DNA from: Streptomyces omiyaensis
GTDB lineage: Bacteria; Actinomycetota; Actinomycetes; Streptomycetales; Streptomycetaceae
Length of the DNA stretch: 64,000 nt
Assembly (NCBI RefSeq): GCF_014650895.1
Contig: NZ_BMVV01000005.1
Location: forward strand, 186,001-250,000
Reading direction: 5' to 3'
How positions within the stretch are numbered: position 1 is the stretch's first letter; each line of letters starts with the position of its first letter. Shown piece by piece: positions 7,369 to 17,636 of this stretch. A program made the position numbers and the translations under genes. Under the pieces are notes generated by a model, which did not search any database, was not told the origin of the DNA, and saw only the letters and a list, made by a program, of their open reading frames with translations.

Positions 7369-10200
7369 CTACTCTCCGCTGTCGCGATGCTTCACCAGCC
7401 GGGTCAGCTCCGCGCGCGAGGTGACGTCCAGTTTGGTGAAGGCCCGGCGCAGGTGCGAACTCACCGTGTGCGGTGAGAGGGAGAGCTGCTCGGCCACCTG
7501 TTGGTTGGTCAGCCCCCGGGCCACGAGCCGTACCACCCGTGCCTCCGCCGGCGTCAACTCGGGCCATGCACCGTCGAGTCGGGCCGACGAGGGCCGCTTG
7601 CGGACACCGGCGGCCCGCAGGCGCCGGCGCGCCCGTGCGACGTCCCGTTCGGCGCCCGCGCGCGCGTAGAGCGCGAGGGCCGTCTCGAAGTACGGCACCG
7701 CTTCGGGCTTGCGGGTGGCCGCCAGCTTGCGTCCGGCGTCCTCCAGTGCCGACGCCCGGGCCAGCTCCCGGGGGCAGTCCTCGTACAGCCGGACGGCGCG
7801 TACGAGAGGGGCGAGGTCGTTGTCGAGGAGCCCCCGGGCGTGCGCGGCGGTGGCGGCGAGGAACGTGAGGTCGGGATTGAGTGCGGCTCGCCGCTCGGCC
7901 TGGGCGACCGCCTGCGCGGCCCGTTCGAGCGCGCCCGCCCTCAGCGCCAGACGGACGAGCACCGGGGCGTCGGCGGGGTCGATCAGGCCGGCGTAGGCGG
8001 GCCGGTCCTCGGCGGGTGACGTCATCACCCCGTCGAGTTCGGCCATGGCACGGTCGGGCCGGCCTTCGAAGTCGGCCATCAGCGCCAGCATCCAGGAGCC
8101 GAAGTGCCGGACGACGGGTGCGCCGTCGCTCCGCATGCGCCTCGCCTCCGCCGCGTACGCCTGTGCGGTCCGCCGGTCGCCGGTGTGGAGCGCGACGCGC
8201 AGCATCACGTACCGGAGCGTGACGTCGGCGAGGTTGCCCGGGCCGGGATCGTCGGGCGCGGACGCGGCTTCGCAGTCGGCCCGGGCGTCCGCCAGCCGTC
8301 CGGCTTCCAGAAGGACGCGGGAGCGGGTCATGAGCCACATGCGGGTGGCGGCGGTCCGGCCCTGCTCCCCGGTGATCCGGATGCCCTCCTCCGTGACGGC
8401 GAGCGCCTCCGCGGTGCGTCCGGTCGTGTTCGACAGGAGGGCGTGCCACAAGGCCTCCGGAACCCACAGCGAGGTGGTGACGCCCAGGGCGTCGGCCAGC
8501 GCGGCGGACCGCTCGGCCTGCCGGAACGCCTCCGTCAGGTCCATGCGGTGGAAACTCACGGCCGAGCGGACCGTCGTCAAGGTGGCCTCGGCAGTGCGGT
8601 CCCCCGCTGTCGCCGCGGTCTCCCACGCCTCCGCGGCGACCTGTTCGGCCGCCGCGTGCTCGCCCGACATCGACAGGCCGACGGCGAGCACGGCGAGCAG
8701 TCGCCCCTTCGCGGTCGCGGGGATCCCGGGCAGGGCCGCTCCGGCGCGGGCCTGCCGGACGGCCTCGGAGAAGTCGAACGGTACGGCGAGGCGTGCCAGG
8801 GCGAGGCGTATGCGCGCCTCGTCCTCGGGCCCGAGACCGCCGGCCGCCAGGGCGGAGGCGCCCAGCTCACGCGCCTGGGCGGCCCGGTCCGTCTGCCACA
8901 GCAGCGGGATCGTCTCGGCGATGATCCGCGGCCGCTCCGGAGCGTCCGCCGTGGTGAGTTCCAGGGCCTTGAGGCTGCGCTCTGCGGCGGGTCCGGGAGC
9001 GGTGGCCGCGAGTTCCGCCGCTTCGGCGCGCAGCCGGTCGGCCTCCGCGGCGTCCCCCGGCGCCGGCCTCTCGGCCTCCGCGGCATCAGCCGGTGCTCTC
9101 CCCGGCGGCAGCCCGGCGGCCTGTCGGTGCAGGGCCTGGCGCAGGGGCAGGGGGAGGCCGGCTTCCACCGCCTCGCGGATCAGGTCGTGGCGGAAGGCGA
9201 GGCGATCGCCGCTCTCGGCGAGCAGATCGGCGTCGAGGGATTCCCGTACGGCTGTGATGAGCGCCGCCGAGGACCTGCCGAGCAGTTCGGCAAGGAGCGC
9301 GACGGTGACCGTGCCGCCCACGGCGGCCGCCGTCCGCACCAGCTCCCGCGCCTCGTCGGACAGCTGGTCGAGGCGGCGCGCGACAGAGGGGAGTTGCCGT
9401 GGGGCGGGGGGTCCGGCCGGTAGCCCGGCCATGCCGTTCTCGATCGTCACCGCCTCCTCGCGCACCGGGCCGAGCAGCTCGACCAGCAGCTGGGGTACCC
9501 CCTCGGCGCGGTGGGCGAGGCGGAGGACGTCCGGGTCGGGAGGGGCGCCGAGGACGTCCTCGGTGATCCGGGCGATCGCACGGTCCTCCAGCGCTTCGAG
9601 GACCAGCTCGTGTGCGCCCGCCTGACGGATCCTGTCCAGGGTGGTGCGCACCCCGGACGGCACGCTGCCGGCGTGCACGGCGACCAGCCACAGGATCGGG
9701 TGCGACGAGAGTCCCGCCGCGAGGGTGTGGAAGGTGAGCAGGGTCAGGTCGTCGCACCACTGGAGGTCGTCGAGGACGACGAGCAGGGGTCCGTTCCGGG
9801 CCGCCTCCCGCAGGCGGTCCCCCAGCTCCTGAAGCAGCCAGAACCGCTGGCCGGGTGTCGTGGCGAGGTCCCGGAGACGTTGGGCGCCCGACAGCGGTTC
9901 CTCGCCGGAGAGTACGCCTTCGAGGAGCGGCCCGAGCGGGGCGAACTGTTCGCCGGGGTCCGCCGCCCCCTCGAACACCCGCGTGCCGCGCCGCCTCGCG
10001 GCCGCCGCGGCCTCGGCGAGGATCCTGGACCTGCCGATTCCGGCGGGGCCCTCTACGCGGACGATCCCGCCTTCGCCGCGGCCGAGCGCGTCGAGCCGCT
10101 CCTCGACGAACGCCAGTTCGGCGTCCCTGCCCCGGAGGGGTGTCCGTACGCCGTCGAACTCCTCGGGCACGGTCCTTGTCGTCACTCGGTTCACGCTCAT
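7369..10200 (-). CDS. LAL-type LuxR family ATPase regulator (Walker A Lys replaced by Arg)
   Basis: Large regulator of 943 residues: an N-terminal AAA-type ATPase, a long alpha-helical TPR-like middle, and a LuxR helix-turn-helix at about residues 882-943 (LTPAEARVVRLVARGLTNQQ). The Walker A motif reads GPAGIGRS at residues 51-58, with arginine at the position of the usual lysine, while Walker B (VVLDDLQW) is intact. ATP binding may therefore be weakened; the second LAL at 13034-15790 keeps GEPGIGKT. The start is the ATG at 10200, 60 bases after the FMN reductase gene, with tandem GGTTCA repeats just upstream. Targets are probably local, but this is inference. Confidence 0.92.
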   Translation of the reverse strand: MSVNRVTTRTVPEEFDGVRTPLRGRDAELAFVEERLDALGRGEGGIVRVEGPAGIGRSRILAEAAAAARRRGTRVFEGAADPGEQFAPLGPLLEGVLSGEEPLSGAQRLRDLATTPGQRFWLLQELGDRLREAARNGPLLVVLDDLQWCDDLTLLTFHTLAAGLSSHPILWLVAVHAGSVPSGVRTTLDRIRQAGAHELVLEALEDRAIARITEDVLGAPPDPDVLRLAHRAEGVPQLLVELLGPVREEAVTIENGMAGLPAGPPAPRQLPSVARRLDQLSDEARELVRTAAAVGGTVTVALLAELLGRSSAALITAVRESLDADLLAESGDRLAFRHDLIREAVEAGLPLPLRQALHRQAAGLPPGRAPADAAEAERPAPGDAAEADRLRAEAAELAATAPGPAAERSLKALELTTADAPERPRIIAETIPLLWQTDRAAQARELGASALAAGGLGPEDEARIRLALARLAVPFDFSEAVRQARAGAALPGIPATAKGRLLAVLAVGLSMSGEHAAAEQVAAEAWETAATAGDRTAEATLTTVRSAVSFHRMDLTEAFRQAERSAALADALGVTTSLWVPEALWHALLSNTTGRTAEALAVTEEGIRITGEQGRTAATRMWLMTRSRVLLEAGRLADARADCEAASAPDDPGPGNLADVTLRYVMLRVALHTGDRRTAQAYAAEARRMRSDGAPVVRHFGSWMLALMADFEGRPDRAMAELDGVMTSPAEDRPAYAGLIDPADAPVLVRLALRAGALERAAQAVAQAERRAALNPDLTFLAATAAHARGLLDNDLAPLVRAVRLYEDCPRELARASALEDAGRKLAATRKPEAVPYFETALALYARAGAERDVARARRRLRAAGVRKRPSSARLDGAWPELTPAEARVVRLVARGLTNQQVAEQLSLSPHTVSSHLRRAFTKLDVTSRAELTRLVKHRDSGE

Positions 10201-10260
10201 ACGGCGGAACAGTATGAACCATGTGAACCACCCCGGCGTCGCCCGGCCCGGGGCCCCGTC

Positions 10261-10875
10261 TCAGTCGAAGCGCAGGTCGGCGAGTTGCCGTTCGAGGACG
10301 GTGACGTCGTCCTCGGGCTCTTCTCCGACCGGGCGCGCCGCCATGAGCGCGGCAAGCCCGGCGCCGGCGCGGCGGACGCGGCCGGGCAGGCCGTCGGTGT
10401 ACTCGTCTCCCCCCGAGCCCCAGTCCTCGGAGGCCGCGAACACGGCGGTGGGGACGACGACGGCGCGGAGATGGGCGAAGAGCGGGCGCACGGCGTGCTC
10501 CAGGACCAGGGAGTGGCGGGCGGTTCCGCCGGTCGCCGCGGTCAGGACCGGCTTCCCGGAGAGGGCGTCCGGGTCGATCACGTCGAAGAAGGACTTGAAG
10601 AGACCGCTGTAGGAGGCCGCGAACACGGGAGTCACGACGATCAGACCGTCGGCCGCCGTCACGGCGTCGATCGCGGCGCTCAGTCGCGGGGGTGGAAATC
10701 CGGTCACGAGGTGGTTGGCGATGTCGCCGGCCAGTTCGCGCAGCTCCACGACCCCCGTCGACGCCTCGTGCCCCCGGGCGGCGAGTTCGTCGCGGGCCGA
10801 TCCGGCCAGCCGGTCCGCGAGCAGGCGGGTGGAGGAGGGGGTGCTCAGCCCCGCGGAGACGACGGTCAGCTTCAT
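10261..10875 (-). CDS. FMN reductase, CE1759-type partner of a luciferase-like monooxygenase
   Basis: Flavodoxin-like NADPH-dependent FMN reductase of 204 residues, supplying reduced FMN. It starts VVSAGLSTPSSTRLLAD, the usual flavin phosphate loop of this family, and carries VTPVFAASYSGLFKSFFD in the middle. The ATG overlaps the stop of the monooxygenase gene by four bases (ATGA), and such coupled pairs are the known CE1758/CE1759 LLM duo. The two proteins should work together, with free FMNH2 transfer to the oxygenase. The LAL gene follows after 60 bases. Confidence 0.9.
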   Translation of the reverse strand: MKLTVVSAGLSTPSSTRLLADRLAGSARDELAARGHEASTGVVELRELAGDIANHLVTGFPPPRLSAAIDAVTAADGLIVVTPVFAASYSGLFKSFFDVIDPDALSGKPVLTAATGGTARHSLVLEHAVRPLFAHLRAVVVPTAVFAASEDWGSGGDEYTDGLPGRVRRAGAGLAALMAARPVGEEPEDDVTVLERQLADLRFD

Positions 10876-11957
10876 GCGGCGGGCACCTCCCCGAGGGCTC
10901 GGAGCGACGCGTGCGCGGGGGCCTCCGGCACATCGACCGGACGTCCCTTCGCGAACTCCCTCCGCAGGACGGGCACGACCTCCTCGCCGAGGATGTCGAG
11001 CTGTTCGAGCACGGTCTTCAGGGGCAGGCCCGCATGGTCCATCAGGAACAGCTGGCGCTGGTAGTCGCCGACGGTCTCCCGGAACGACAGGGTCCGCTCG
11101 ATGACCTGCTGGGGCGAGCCCACCGTCAGCGGGGTCTGCTCGGTGAAGTCCTCCAGCGACGGTCCGTGGCCGTACACCGGCGCGTTGTCGAAGTAGGGAC
11201 GGAACTCCCGTACGGCGTCCTGGGAGTTCTTCCGCATGAAGACCTGTCCGCCCAGGCCGACGACGGCGTCCTCCGGCCGGCCGTGACCGTGGTGCGCGAA
11301 CCGGCGGCGGTACAGCCGCACCATCCGCCGGGTGTGGTCGGACGGCCAGAAGATGTTGTTGTGGAAGAAGCCGTCGCCGTAGAAGGCGGCCTGCTCCGCG
11401 ATCTCGGGGGACCTGATGGAGCCGTGCCAGACGAAGGGCGGAACGCCGTCCAGGGGCCGCGGTGTCGAGGTGAAGGCCTGGAGCGGCGTACGGAACGTGC
11501 CCTCCCAGTCCACCACGTCCTCGCGCCACATCCGCCGCAACAGCGCGTAGTTCTCCTTGGCGAGGTCGATGCCCTGGCGGATGTCCTGTCCGAACCACGG
11601 GTAGACGGGACCGGTGTTGCCGCGGCCCAGCATGAGGTCGACCCGGCCGTCGGCCAGGTGCTGGAGCATCGCGTAGTCCTCGGCGATCTTCACCGGGTCG
11701 TTGGTGGTGATCAGCGTCGTGGACGTGGACAGGATCAGTTTCTCGGTGCGGGCGGCGATGTAGCCGAGCATGGTGGTCGGTGACGACGGTACGAACGGCG
11801 GGTTGTGGTGCTCGCCGGTCGCGAAGACGTCAAGGCCGACCTCCTCGGCCTTGAGCGCGATCGCGACCATCGCCTTGATGCGCTCGTGTTCGGTCGGGGT
11901 GCGACCGGTGGTGGGGTCGGGGGTCACGTCCCCGACGGTGAAGATGCCGAACTGCAT
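10872..11957 (-). CDS. Luciferase-like monooxygenase, CE1758-type
   Basis: FMN-dependent TIM-barrel monooxygenase of 361 residues. The N-terminus MQFGIFTVGDVTPDPTTGR, the active-site segment VFATGEHHNPPF and GRGNTGPVYPWFG are typical of the CE1758 family of the luciferase-like group. The ATG at 11957 is preceded by CAGGAGAG. The substrate is unknown; the FMN reductase encoded downstream is its likely electron source. Upstream lies a non-heme chloroperoxidase-like hydrolase, separated by a strong hairpin, so the duo probably has its own promoter or depends on read-through. Confidence 0.9.
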   Translation of the reverse strand: MQFGIFTVGDVTPDPTTGRTPTEHERIKAMVAIALKAEEVGLDVFATGEHHNPPFVPSSPTTMLGYIAARTEKLILSTSTTLITTNDPVKIAEDYAMLQHLADGRVDLMLGRGNTGPVYPWFGQDIRQGIDLAKENYALLRRMWREDVVDWEGTFRTPLQAFTSTPRPLDGVPPFVWHGSIRSPEIAEQAAFYGDGFFHNNIFWPSDHTRRMVRLYRRRFAHHGHGRPEDAVVGLGGQVFMRKNSQDAVREFRPYFDNAPVYGHGPSLEDFTEQTPLTVGSPQQVIERTLSFRETVGDYQRQLFLMDHAGLPLKTVLEQLDILGEEVVPVLRREFAKGRPVDVPEAPAHASLRALGEVPAA

Positions 11958-12007
11958 GGGGTGTCTGCTCTCCTGGCTGGTCCGGTTCCCGCGCCGGAGA
12001 ACCGGGG

Positions 12008-12044
12008 GCCGGGGTGACGCCGGGGGGTCCGGCGTCACCCCGGC
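12008..12044 (-). terminator. Strong hairpin between the hydrolase and monooxygenase genes
   Basis: Perfect 16-bp stem, GCCGGGGTGACGCCGG against CCGGCGTCACCCCGGC, with the 5-base loop GGGGT. It lies 18 bases past the stop of the hydrolase gene at 12062 and should end that transcript. Confidence 0.75.
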
Positions 12045-12061
12045 GGGTCAACGGTGGGGCG

Positions 12062-13033
<972 letters not shown>

Positions 13034-15790
13034 TCAGCCGTCGATCGCCGCTCCGGCGTCGTCCTCCGCGAGGACGATCCGGGCCAGGTGGACCCTCGAC
13101 CGCACCGCGAGCTTGCGGAAGATCGACGCCAGATGGGTGTTGACCGTGTGCGGGGAGACGACGAGGGTCTCCGCGGCCGACCGGTTGGTGTGACCCGCGG
13201 CGATCAGCCGGGCCACCTTGCGTTCCGAGGCCGTGAGCGCGTCCCAGCCCTGGTCGGTGCGGGGCCGGAGACGTCCGGTGCGCCGGCCGGGGCGGCGTGT
13301 GGCCCGTTCCAGTTCGGCCCGGACCCGGTCGGCCTCGGCGTCGGCCCCCGTCCGGGCGTAGATGTCGTGCGCCCGGGTCAGGGCGGCTGTCGCTGCGGCG
13401 TCGCCCGAGGTCAGGAGCGCGCGCCCCAGATCGGCGGACGCGGCGGCGAGGGGCATCGGCCGGGGGCCGTTCAGGAGGATGCCCAGCGCCCGCTCCAGGA
13501 GTCCGTGGTCGGCGTTCACCAGGGCGGACGCATGGGCGGCCGTCCCCTGGGCGGTCGGCACGGTGGGGTTGCGGGTGGCGTGTGCGGCGGCCTGTGCCGC
13601 GAGGTCCTCGGCCAGCTTCCGGTCCCCGCCGCGGAGGGCGATCCCCACGGCCTGGACGACATGAGGGCGCAGGAGCCGCCACCGGAGGAAGGGGTGGTCG
13701 CGCTGCACCGACCGGACGAGTTCGGCCGCTGCCGCGTGGTCGCCGTCGGCGTCGGCGACGACGGCCTCGAAGTACCGGTGCGTGGCGTGGTTGCCCGTGT
13801 TCGGCCGGTCGGCGACGGTCGTCCGCACGACGTCCAGGTGTTCCCGCGCGGCCTCGCGGTCGCCGCGCAGCATCGCGAGGAGGCCGCGGTTGACGCGGAT
13901 GTTGACCAGGTTGCCGGGCACGTGGAGGTCCGCTTCGAGACGCTCGGCGGTGACGAAGTCGGCGTCCGCGTCGTCGAGCAGCCCGAGCCCCATGTTCAGG
14001 GTTCCCTGGGTCCAGATGAGCATGGCGGGGCGCAGGGGAACATCGCCCGCCGTCCGGAGCAGTCGTCGTACGGCGTCGAAGTCGTCCATGTGGATCAGGG
14101 CGACGGCCTCCTCGGGAAGGAAGGCCGAGTCGAACACGCTCAGCGCCGTGTGGTGTTCGACGGCGGCGGCGCAGTCGCCCGCGTTGAGGGCTGTCTCGCC
14201 GAGACCCCACAGGGCGAGGACGCGGGCCTCCCGGTCGCCTGCTCGCTCCGCCTCGGCGAGCGCCCGTTCGCCGGTCTCGCGAGCGGCCCCGAGGTCGCTC
14301 CCGCGAGAGCGGGCCAGGGCGTGCCGGGCGGTCAGCCGGGCGCGGATCGCCGGATCGGTGACGGCTGCCAGCGCCGTCGTCGTGCGACGGGTCAGCTCGT
14401 GGACGTCGTCGAGGTGCCAGAGCGCGTCGCCGAGTGCGGACTGCAGACGGGCGAAGACGTCCAGGGGCGGCTGCCGGGCGAGCAGCACGTCGCCGGTGTC
14501 CCGTGCCTGCGTGTAGCGGCCCGCGCGGGTCAGCGCGACGATGGCCCGCTCCCCCACGTCGTACGCCGTGGGCGCACGGGTCGGTACGAGTTCCAGGGCC
14601 CGTACGGCCAGGTCGGCGGCGAGGTCGGGCATCACCGCGATCACGTCCTCGGCGGCTGTGCCGAGCAGCGCGATCGCCTCCATGTCGCCGGGTTCGGCGC
14701 TCTTCAGCAGATGCGGGACCGCGTCGCCGGAGCTCCGGCCCGCCGCGACGAGCCGGCTCGCGGCCTCCCGGTGCAGTGCCCGGCGCACGGAGGGGGCAAG
14801 GTCGGCGTACACCGCCTGGCGGAGCAGGTCGTGGCGGAACAGGAGGCGTTCGCCGTCGTCGTGGAGGAGAGCGGCGGCGATCGCCTCGTCCACTTCGGCG
14901 CTGAGTCCGGAGGCGGGCCGGCCGCACAGGGCGGCTGCGTCGGCGAGCGAGAACGCGCGGCCGAGGACCGAGCCGATCCGCAGGAAGTGCAGGGTGTCCG
15001 GCCGGAGGTCGGCCAGTCGGCCGCGTAGGCCGAGGACCAGCCGCTCGGGCGGTTCCGGCCCGTCCGCGCCCGTCGCCGCGATGCCCGAGAGCATCTCGGC
15101 CGCGAGGAAGGGGTTGCCGCCCGCCCCGTCGAGGAGCTCCTCGACCTGCGCCGGCAGGTCCCCGCCGAGGGCGTCGCGTGCCAGCTCGGCCAGGGCCGAC
15201 TCGGACAGCGGCCGCAGAGGGAGGGTCATCGTCAGCGGCCCCTGCCCGTACAGCTCCGGGTCCTCCCTGCTCGTGAGCAGCCAGAGGACCGGGGAGCTGA
15301 GCAGCCGTGCCGGCAGGACGCTCAGGGCGAAACGGCTCAGCGGGTCGGCCCATTGGACGTCGTCGACCGCGATCAGCACGGGCGTGCCCGCCGAGCGTTC
15401 CTCGATCAGCTGGGCCAGTCGTTCGACGAGCCAGATGCGCTGGTCGTGGTGGCCGGCGAGGTCCGCGAAGTCCGCTCCGGAGAGCAGCGGGCGGTCACCA
15501 TGGAGGAGGCCCGAGGCCAGCGAGGCGAGCGGTGCCAGCTCGTGCAGCTCCTCGGCGCATCCGTGGCTGACGAGGAACCCCCGGGCCCGCGCGAGCGAGA
15601 CGGCCTCCTGGAGCAGCGCGGTCTTCCCGATCCCGGGCTCGCCGAGGAGCAGCGCGACCGCGCCTCCCTCGCCGTCGCGCACCGCTTCGACCAGGGCGCG
15701 CAGCTGCTCCAGTTCGGCTTCGCGGCCCCGAAGGCCGGGCCGGCTCAGCCCCGTCGACACGCCTCGCTCGTCGGGCCGGTCGGGGCTCAT
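13034..15790 (-). CDS. LAL-type LuxR regulator coupled to a sugar ABC operon
   Basis: Regulator of 918 residues. An intact Walker A, GEPGIGKT, stands at residues 50-57, followed by Walker B (IAVDDVQWAD), a long helical repeat region, and a LuxR helix-turn-helix at about residues 852-918 (LTASERKVARLIAAGHTNRS). LAL proteins such as MalT bind ATP and a sugar ligand. The ATG overlaps the stop of the permease gene upstream (ATGA at 15787-15790), so the regulator is the fourth gene of the ABC operon and is translationally coupled to it. That makes a transporter-sensor link likely. The ligand is unknown. Confidence 0.93.
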   Translation of the reverse strand: MSPDRPDERGVSTGLSRPGLRGREAELEQLRALVEAVRDGEGGAVALLLGEPGIGKTALLQEAVSLARARGFLVSHGCAEELHELAPLASLASGLLHGDRPLLSGADFADLAGHHDQRIWLVERLAQLIEERSAGTPVLIAVDDVQWADPLSRFALSVLPARLLSSPVLWLLTSREDPELYGQGPLTMTLPLRPLSESALAELARDALGGDLPAQVEELLDGAGGNPFLAAEMLSGIAATGADGPEPPERLVLGLRGRLADLRPDTLHFLRIGSVLGRAFSLADAAALCGRPASGLSAEVDEAIAAALLHDDGERLLFRHDLLRQAVYADLAPSVRRALHREAASRLVAAGRSSGDAVPHLLKSAEPGDMEAIALLGTAAEDVIAVMPDLAADLAVRALELVPTRAPTAYDVGERAIVALTRAGRYTQARDTGDVLLARQPPLDVFARLQSALGDALWHLDDVHELTRRTTTALAAVTDPAIRARLTARHALARSRGSDLGAARETGERALAEAERAGDREARVLALWGLGETALNAGDCAAAVEHHTALSVFDSAFLPEEAVALIHMDDFDAVRRLLRTAGDVPLRPAMLIWTQGTLNMGLGLLDDADADFVTAERLEADLHVPGNLVNIRVNRGLLAMLRGDREAAREHLDVVRTTVADRPNTGNHATHRYFEAVVADADGDHAAAAELVRSVQRDHPFLRWRLLRPHVVQAVGIALRGGDRKLAEDLAAQAAAHATRNPTVPTAQGTAAHASALVNADHGLLERALGILLNGPRPMPLAAASADLGRALLTSGDAAATAALTRAHDIYARTGADAEADRVRAELERATRRPGRRTGRLRPRTDQGWDALTASERKVARLIAAGHTNRSAAETLVVSPHTVNTHLASIFRKLAVRSRVHLARIVLAEDDAGAAIDG

Positions 15791-16674
15791 CCCTTGACCG
15801 ATCCGGCGAGCAGTCCCCGTGCGAAGTGACGCCGGAGGGCGAAGAAGACGAGCAGCGGGAGGAGCGCCGCCACGAAGGCTCCCGCGGTGAGCCGCTGCCA
15901 CTCGTTGCCGTAGGTCCCGGCCAGGCTCGCCAGTCGGACCGTCATCGGCGCGGTCTCGGCCGTTCCGCCGGACAGTGTCAGTGCCACGAGGAGGTCGTTC
16001 CACACCCAGACGAACTGGATGACGGCGAAGCCGACGAGGGCCGGGCGGGCCAGCGGCAGCACGATCCGGAGCAGCAGCGTCCCGTGCGACGCACCGTCGA
16101 CGCGGGCGGCCTCGATCAGGTCCCGGGGCAGCGATGCCAGGAAGTTGTGCAGGAGGAACACCGCGAACGGCAGCGCGAAGACCGTGTGGGCGAACCAGAC
16201 CTGGCCGAACCGCGCGGGACCGGTGAGGTGCCACGCGGGCAGGAACAGCCAGCCCTGGGAGAAGAGCTTCAGGAGCGGGACGAGCGCCATCTGGAGCGGC
16301 ACGACCTGGAGCGCGAAGATGCCGACGACGAGCGCGTCGCGGCCCCTGAAGTCGATCCAGGCCAGGGCGTACGCCGCGAAGAAGGCCAGGACGAGCGGGA
16401 ACAGCACCGAGGGGAGGGTGATGACGACGGAGTTGACGAAGTGCTCCGCGAGCCGTCCCGACCCGTTCGCACCGCCGGAGAGCACCTCGCCGTAGTTGTC
16501 GAGCGTGAGGTGCGGCGCACCGAACACGGTCCACCAGCCCGTCGTCTTGATCTCCTCCTCGGGGCGGAGCGAGGAGAGCAGCAGACCGAGGGTCGGTGTC
16601 GTCCAGAGGATCGCGATCACCACGGCGACCGACGTGAGGGCGCGGGAGGCCAGACGCTCCCGGACGCCGTTCAC
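15787..16674 (-). CDS. Carbohydrate ABC transporter permease (MalG-like)
   Basis: Inner-membrane permease of 295 residues with about six membrane segments. The cytoplasmic EAA loop, EAARVDGASHGTLLLRIVLP, contacts the ATPase. The start is the GTG at 16674, which overlaps the stop of the previous permease (GTGA). No ATPase gene is in the operon, as usual for Streptomyces sugar importers that share MsiK. It is followed directly by the LAL regulator through an ATGA overlap. The solute cannot be named from sequence. Confidence 0.93.
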   Translation of the reverse strand: MNGVRERLASRALTSVAVVIAILWTTPTLGLLLSSLRPEEEIKTTGWWTVFGAPHLTLDNYGEVLSGGANGSGRLAEHFVNSVVITLPSVLFPLVLAFFAAYALAWIDFRGRDALVVGIFALQVVPLQMALVPLLKLFSQGWLFLPAWHLTGPARFGQVWFAHTVFALPFAVFLLHNFLASLPRDLIEAARVDGASHGTLLLRIVLPLARPALVGFAVIQFVWVWNDLLVALTLSGGTAETAPMTVRLASLAGTYGNEWQRLTAGAFVAALLPLLVFFALRRHFARGLLAGSVKG

Positions 16675-17636
16675 CCCGCCCTCCGCCGCGCCCGGACCTG
16701 GTGGGCGACGAAGGGGGTGACGAGGAGGAAGAGGAGCACGGCGAGCGCCGCGCCGCGGCCCGTCTCGCCGTAGCGGAAGGCCTGGTCGTACATCTCGTGG
16801 GCGATGACGCCCGTGTCGAACTGTCCGCCGGTCACGGTCTTGACGATGTCGAAGGCCTTGAAGGTGCCGATCGCCTGGGCAAGGAGCACGACGAGCAGTG
16901 TGGGCCTGATCGACGGCAGGGTGATCCGCAGGAAGATCTGCCCGGAGGACGCGCCGTCCAGCCGGGCCGCCTCGGTCAGCTCCGCGGGAACGCCCCTGAT
17001 CGCGCCGGCCAGCAGGACGGCCGCGAAGCCCGCCTGTGTCCACACCATCGCCACGATGAGGAACAGGACGTTCGAGGGGGAGTCCACGAGCCATTGCCTC
17101 GGTTCGCCGCCGAACGCGACGACGAGCTGGTTCAGCAGCCCGATCTGCCCGGCCCCGGTCGGACGGTAGGCGTAGACGAACTTCCAGACGACGCCCGCGC
17201 CGACGAACGAGATCGCCATGGGCGTCAGGAGGAGGGACAGCGCGAACGTTCTGAACCGCGACCGGGCGACGGCCGCCGCGTAGAGCAGGCCGACCACGGT
17301 GGACGCCGGCGGCACGAGCACCACCCACGCCAGGGTGTTGCGCAGCGCCACCAGCGCCCCGTGGTCGGTGAACATCCACACGTAGTTGTCGAAGCCGGCC
17401 CACGTGTCTCCCCCGCTGTCGGTGAACGACAGCGCCAGGGTGCGCAGACCGGGCAGGAGGATACCGACCGTGAGCAGCAGCAGAGCGGGGGCGAGCAGGA
17501 GGAGGGCCGCGGCCCTCCTCCGGACCGGCCCCCGGTGCAGTGCAAGCAGGATCAGGGAGACCACCGCCGCGAAGGCGGCGACGCCCTGGAGCAGGTACAG
17601 CAGCTTGGGCTGCTGGGCGACGGCGTCGAACGACAT
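16671..17636 (-). CDS. Carbohydrate ABC transporter permease (MalF-like)
   Basis: Inner-membrane permease of 321 residues. A long N-terminal region with two hydrophobic stretches precedes the core, which holds the EAA loop EAARLDGASSGQIFLRITLP. The ATG shares a base with the stop of the binding-protein gene (TGATG), so the genes are coupled. It pairs with the MalG-like permease that follows. Start and frame are fixed by the overlaps on both sides. Confidence 0.92.
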   Translation of the reverse strand: MSFDAVAQQPKLLYLLQGVAAFAAVVSLILLALHRGPVRRRAAALLLLAPALLLLTVGILLPGLRTLALSFTDSGGDTWAGFDNYVWMFTDHGALVALRNTLAWVVLVPPASTVVGLLYAAAVARSRFRTFALSLLLTPMAISFVGAGVVWKFVYAYRPTGAGQIGLLNQLVVAFGGEPRQWLVDSPSNVLFLIVAMVWTQAGFAAVLLAGAIRGVPAELTEAARLDGASSGQIFLRITLPSIRPTLLVVLLAQAIGTFKAFDIVKTVTGGQFDTGVIAHEMYDQAFRYGETGRGAALAVLLFLLVTPFVAHQVRARRRAG

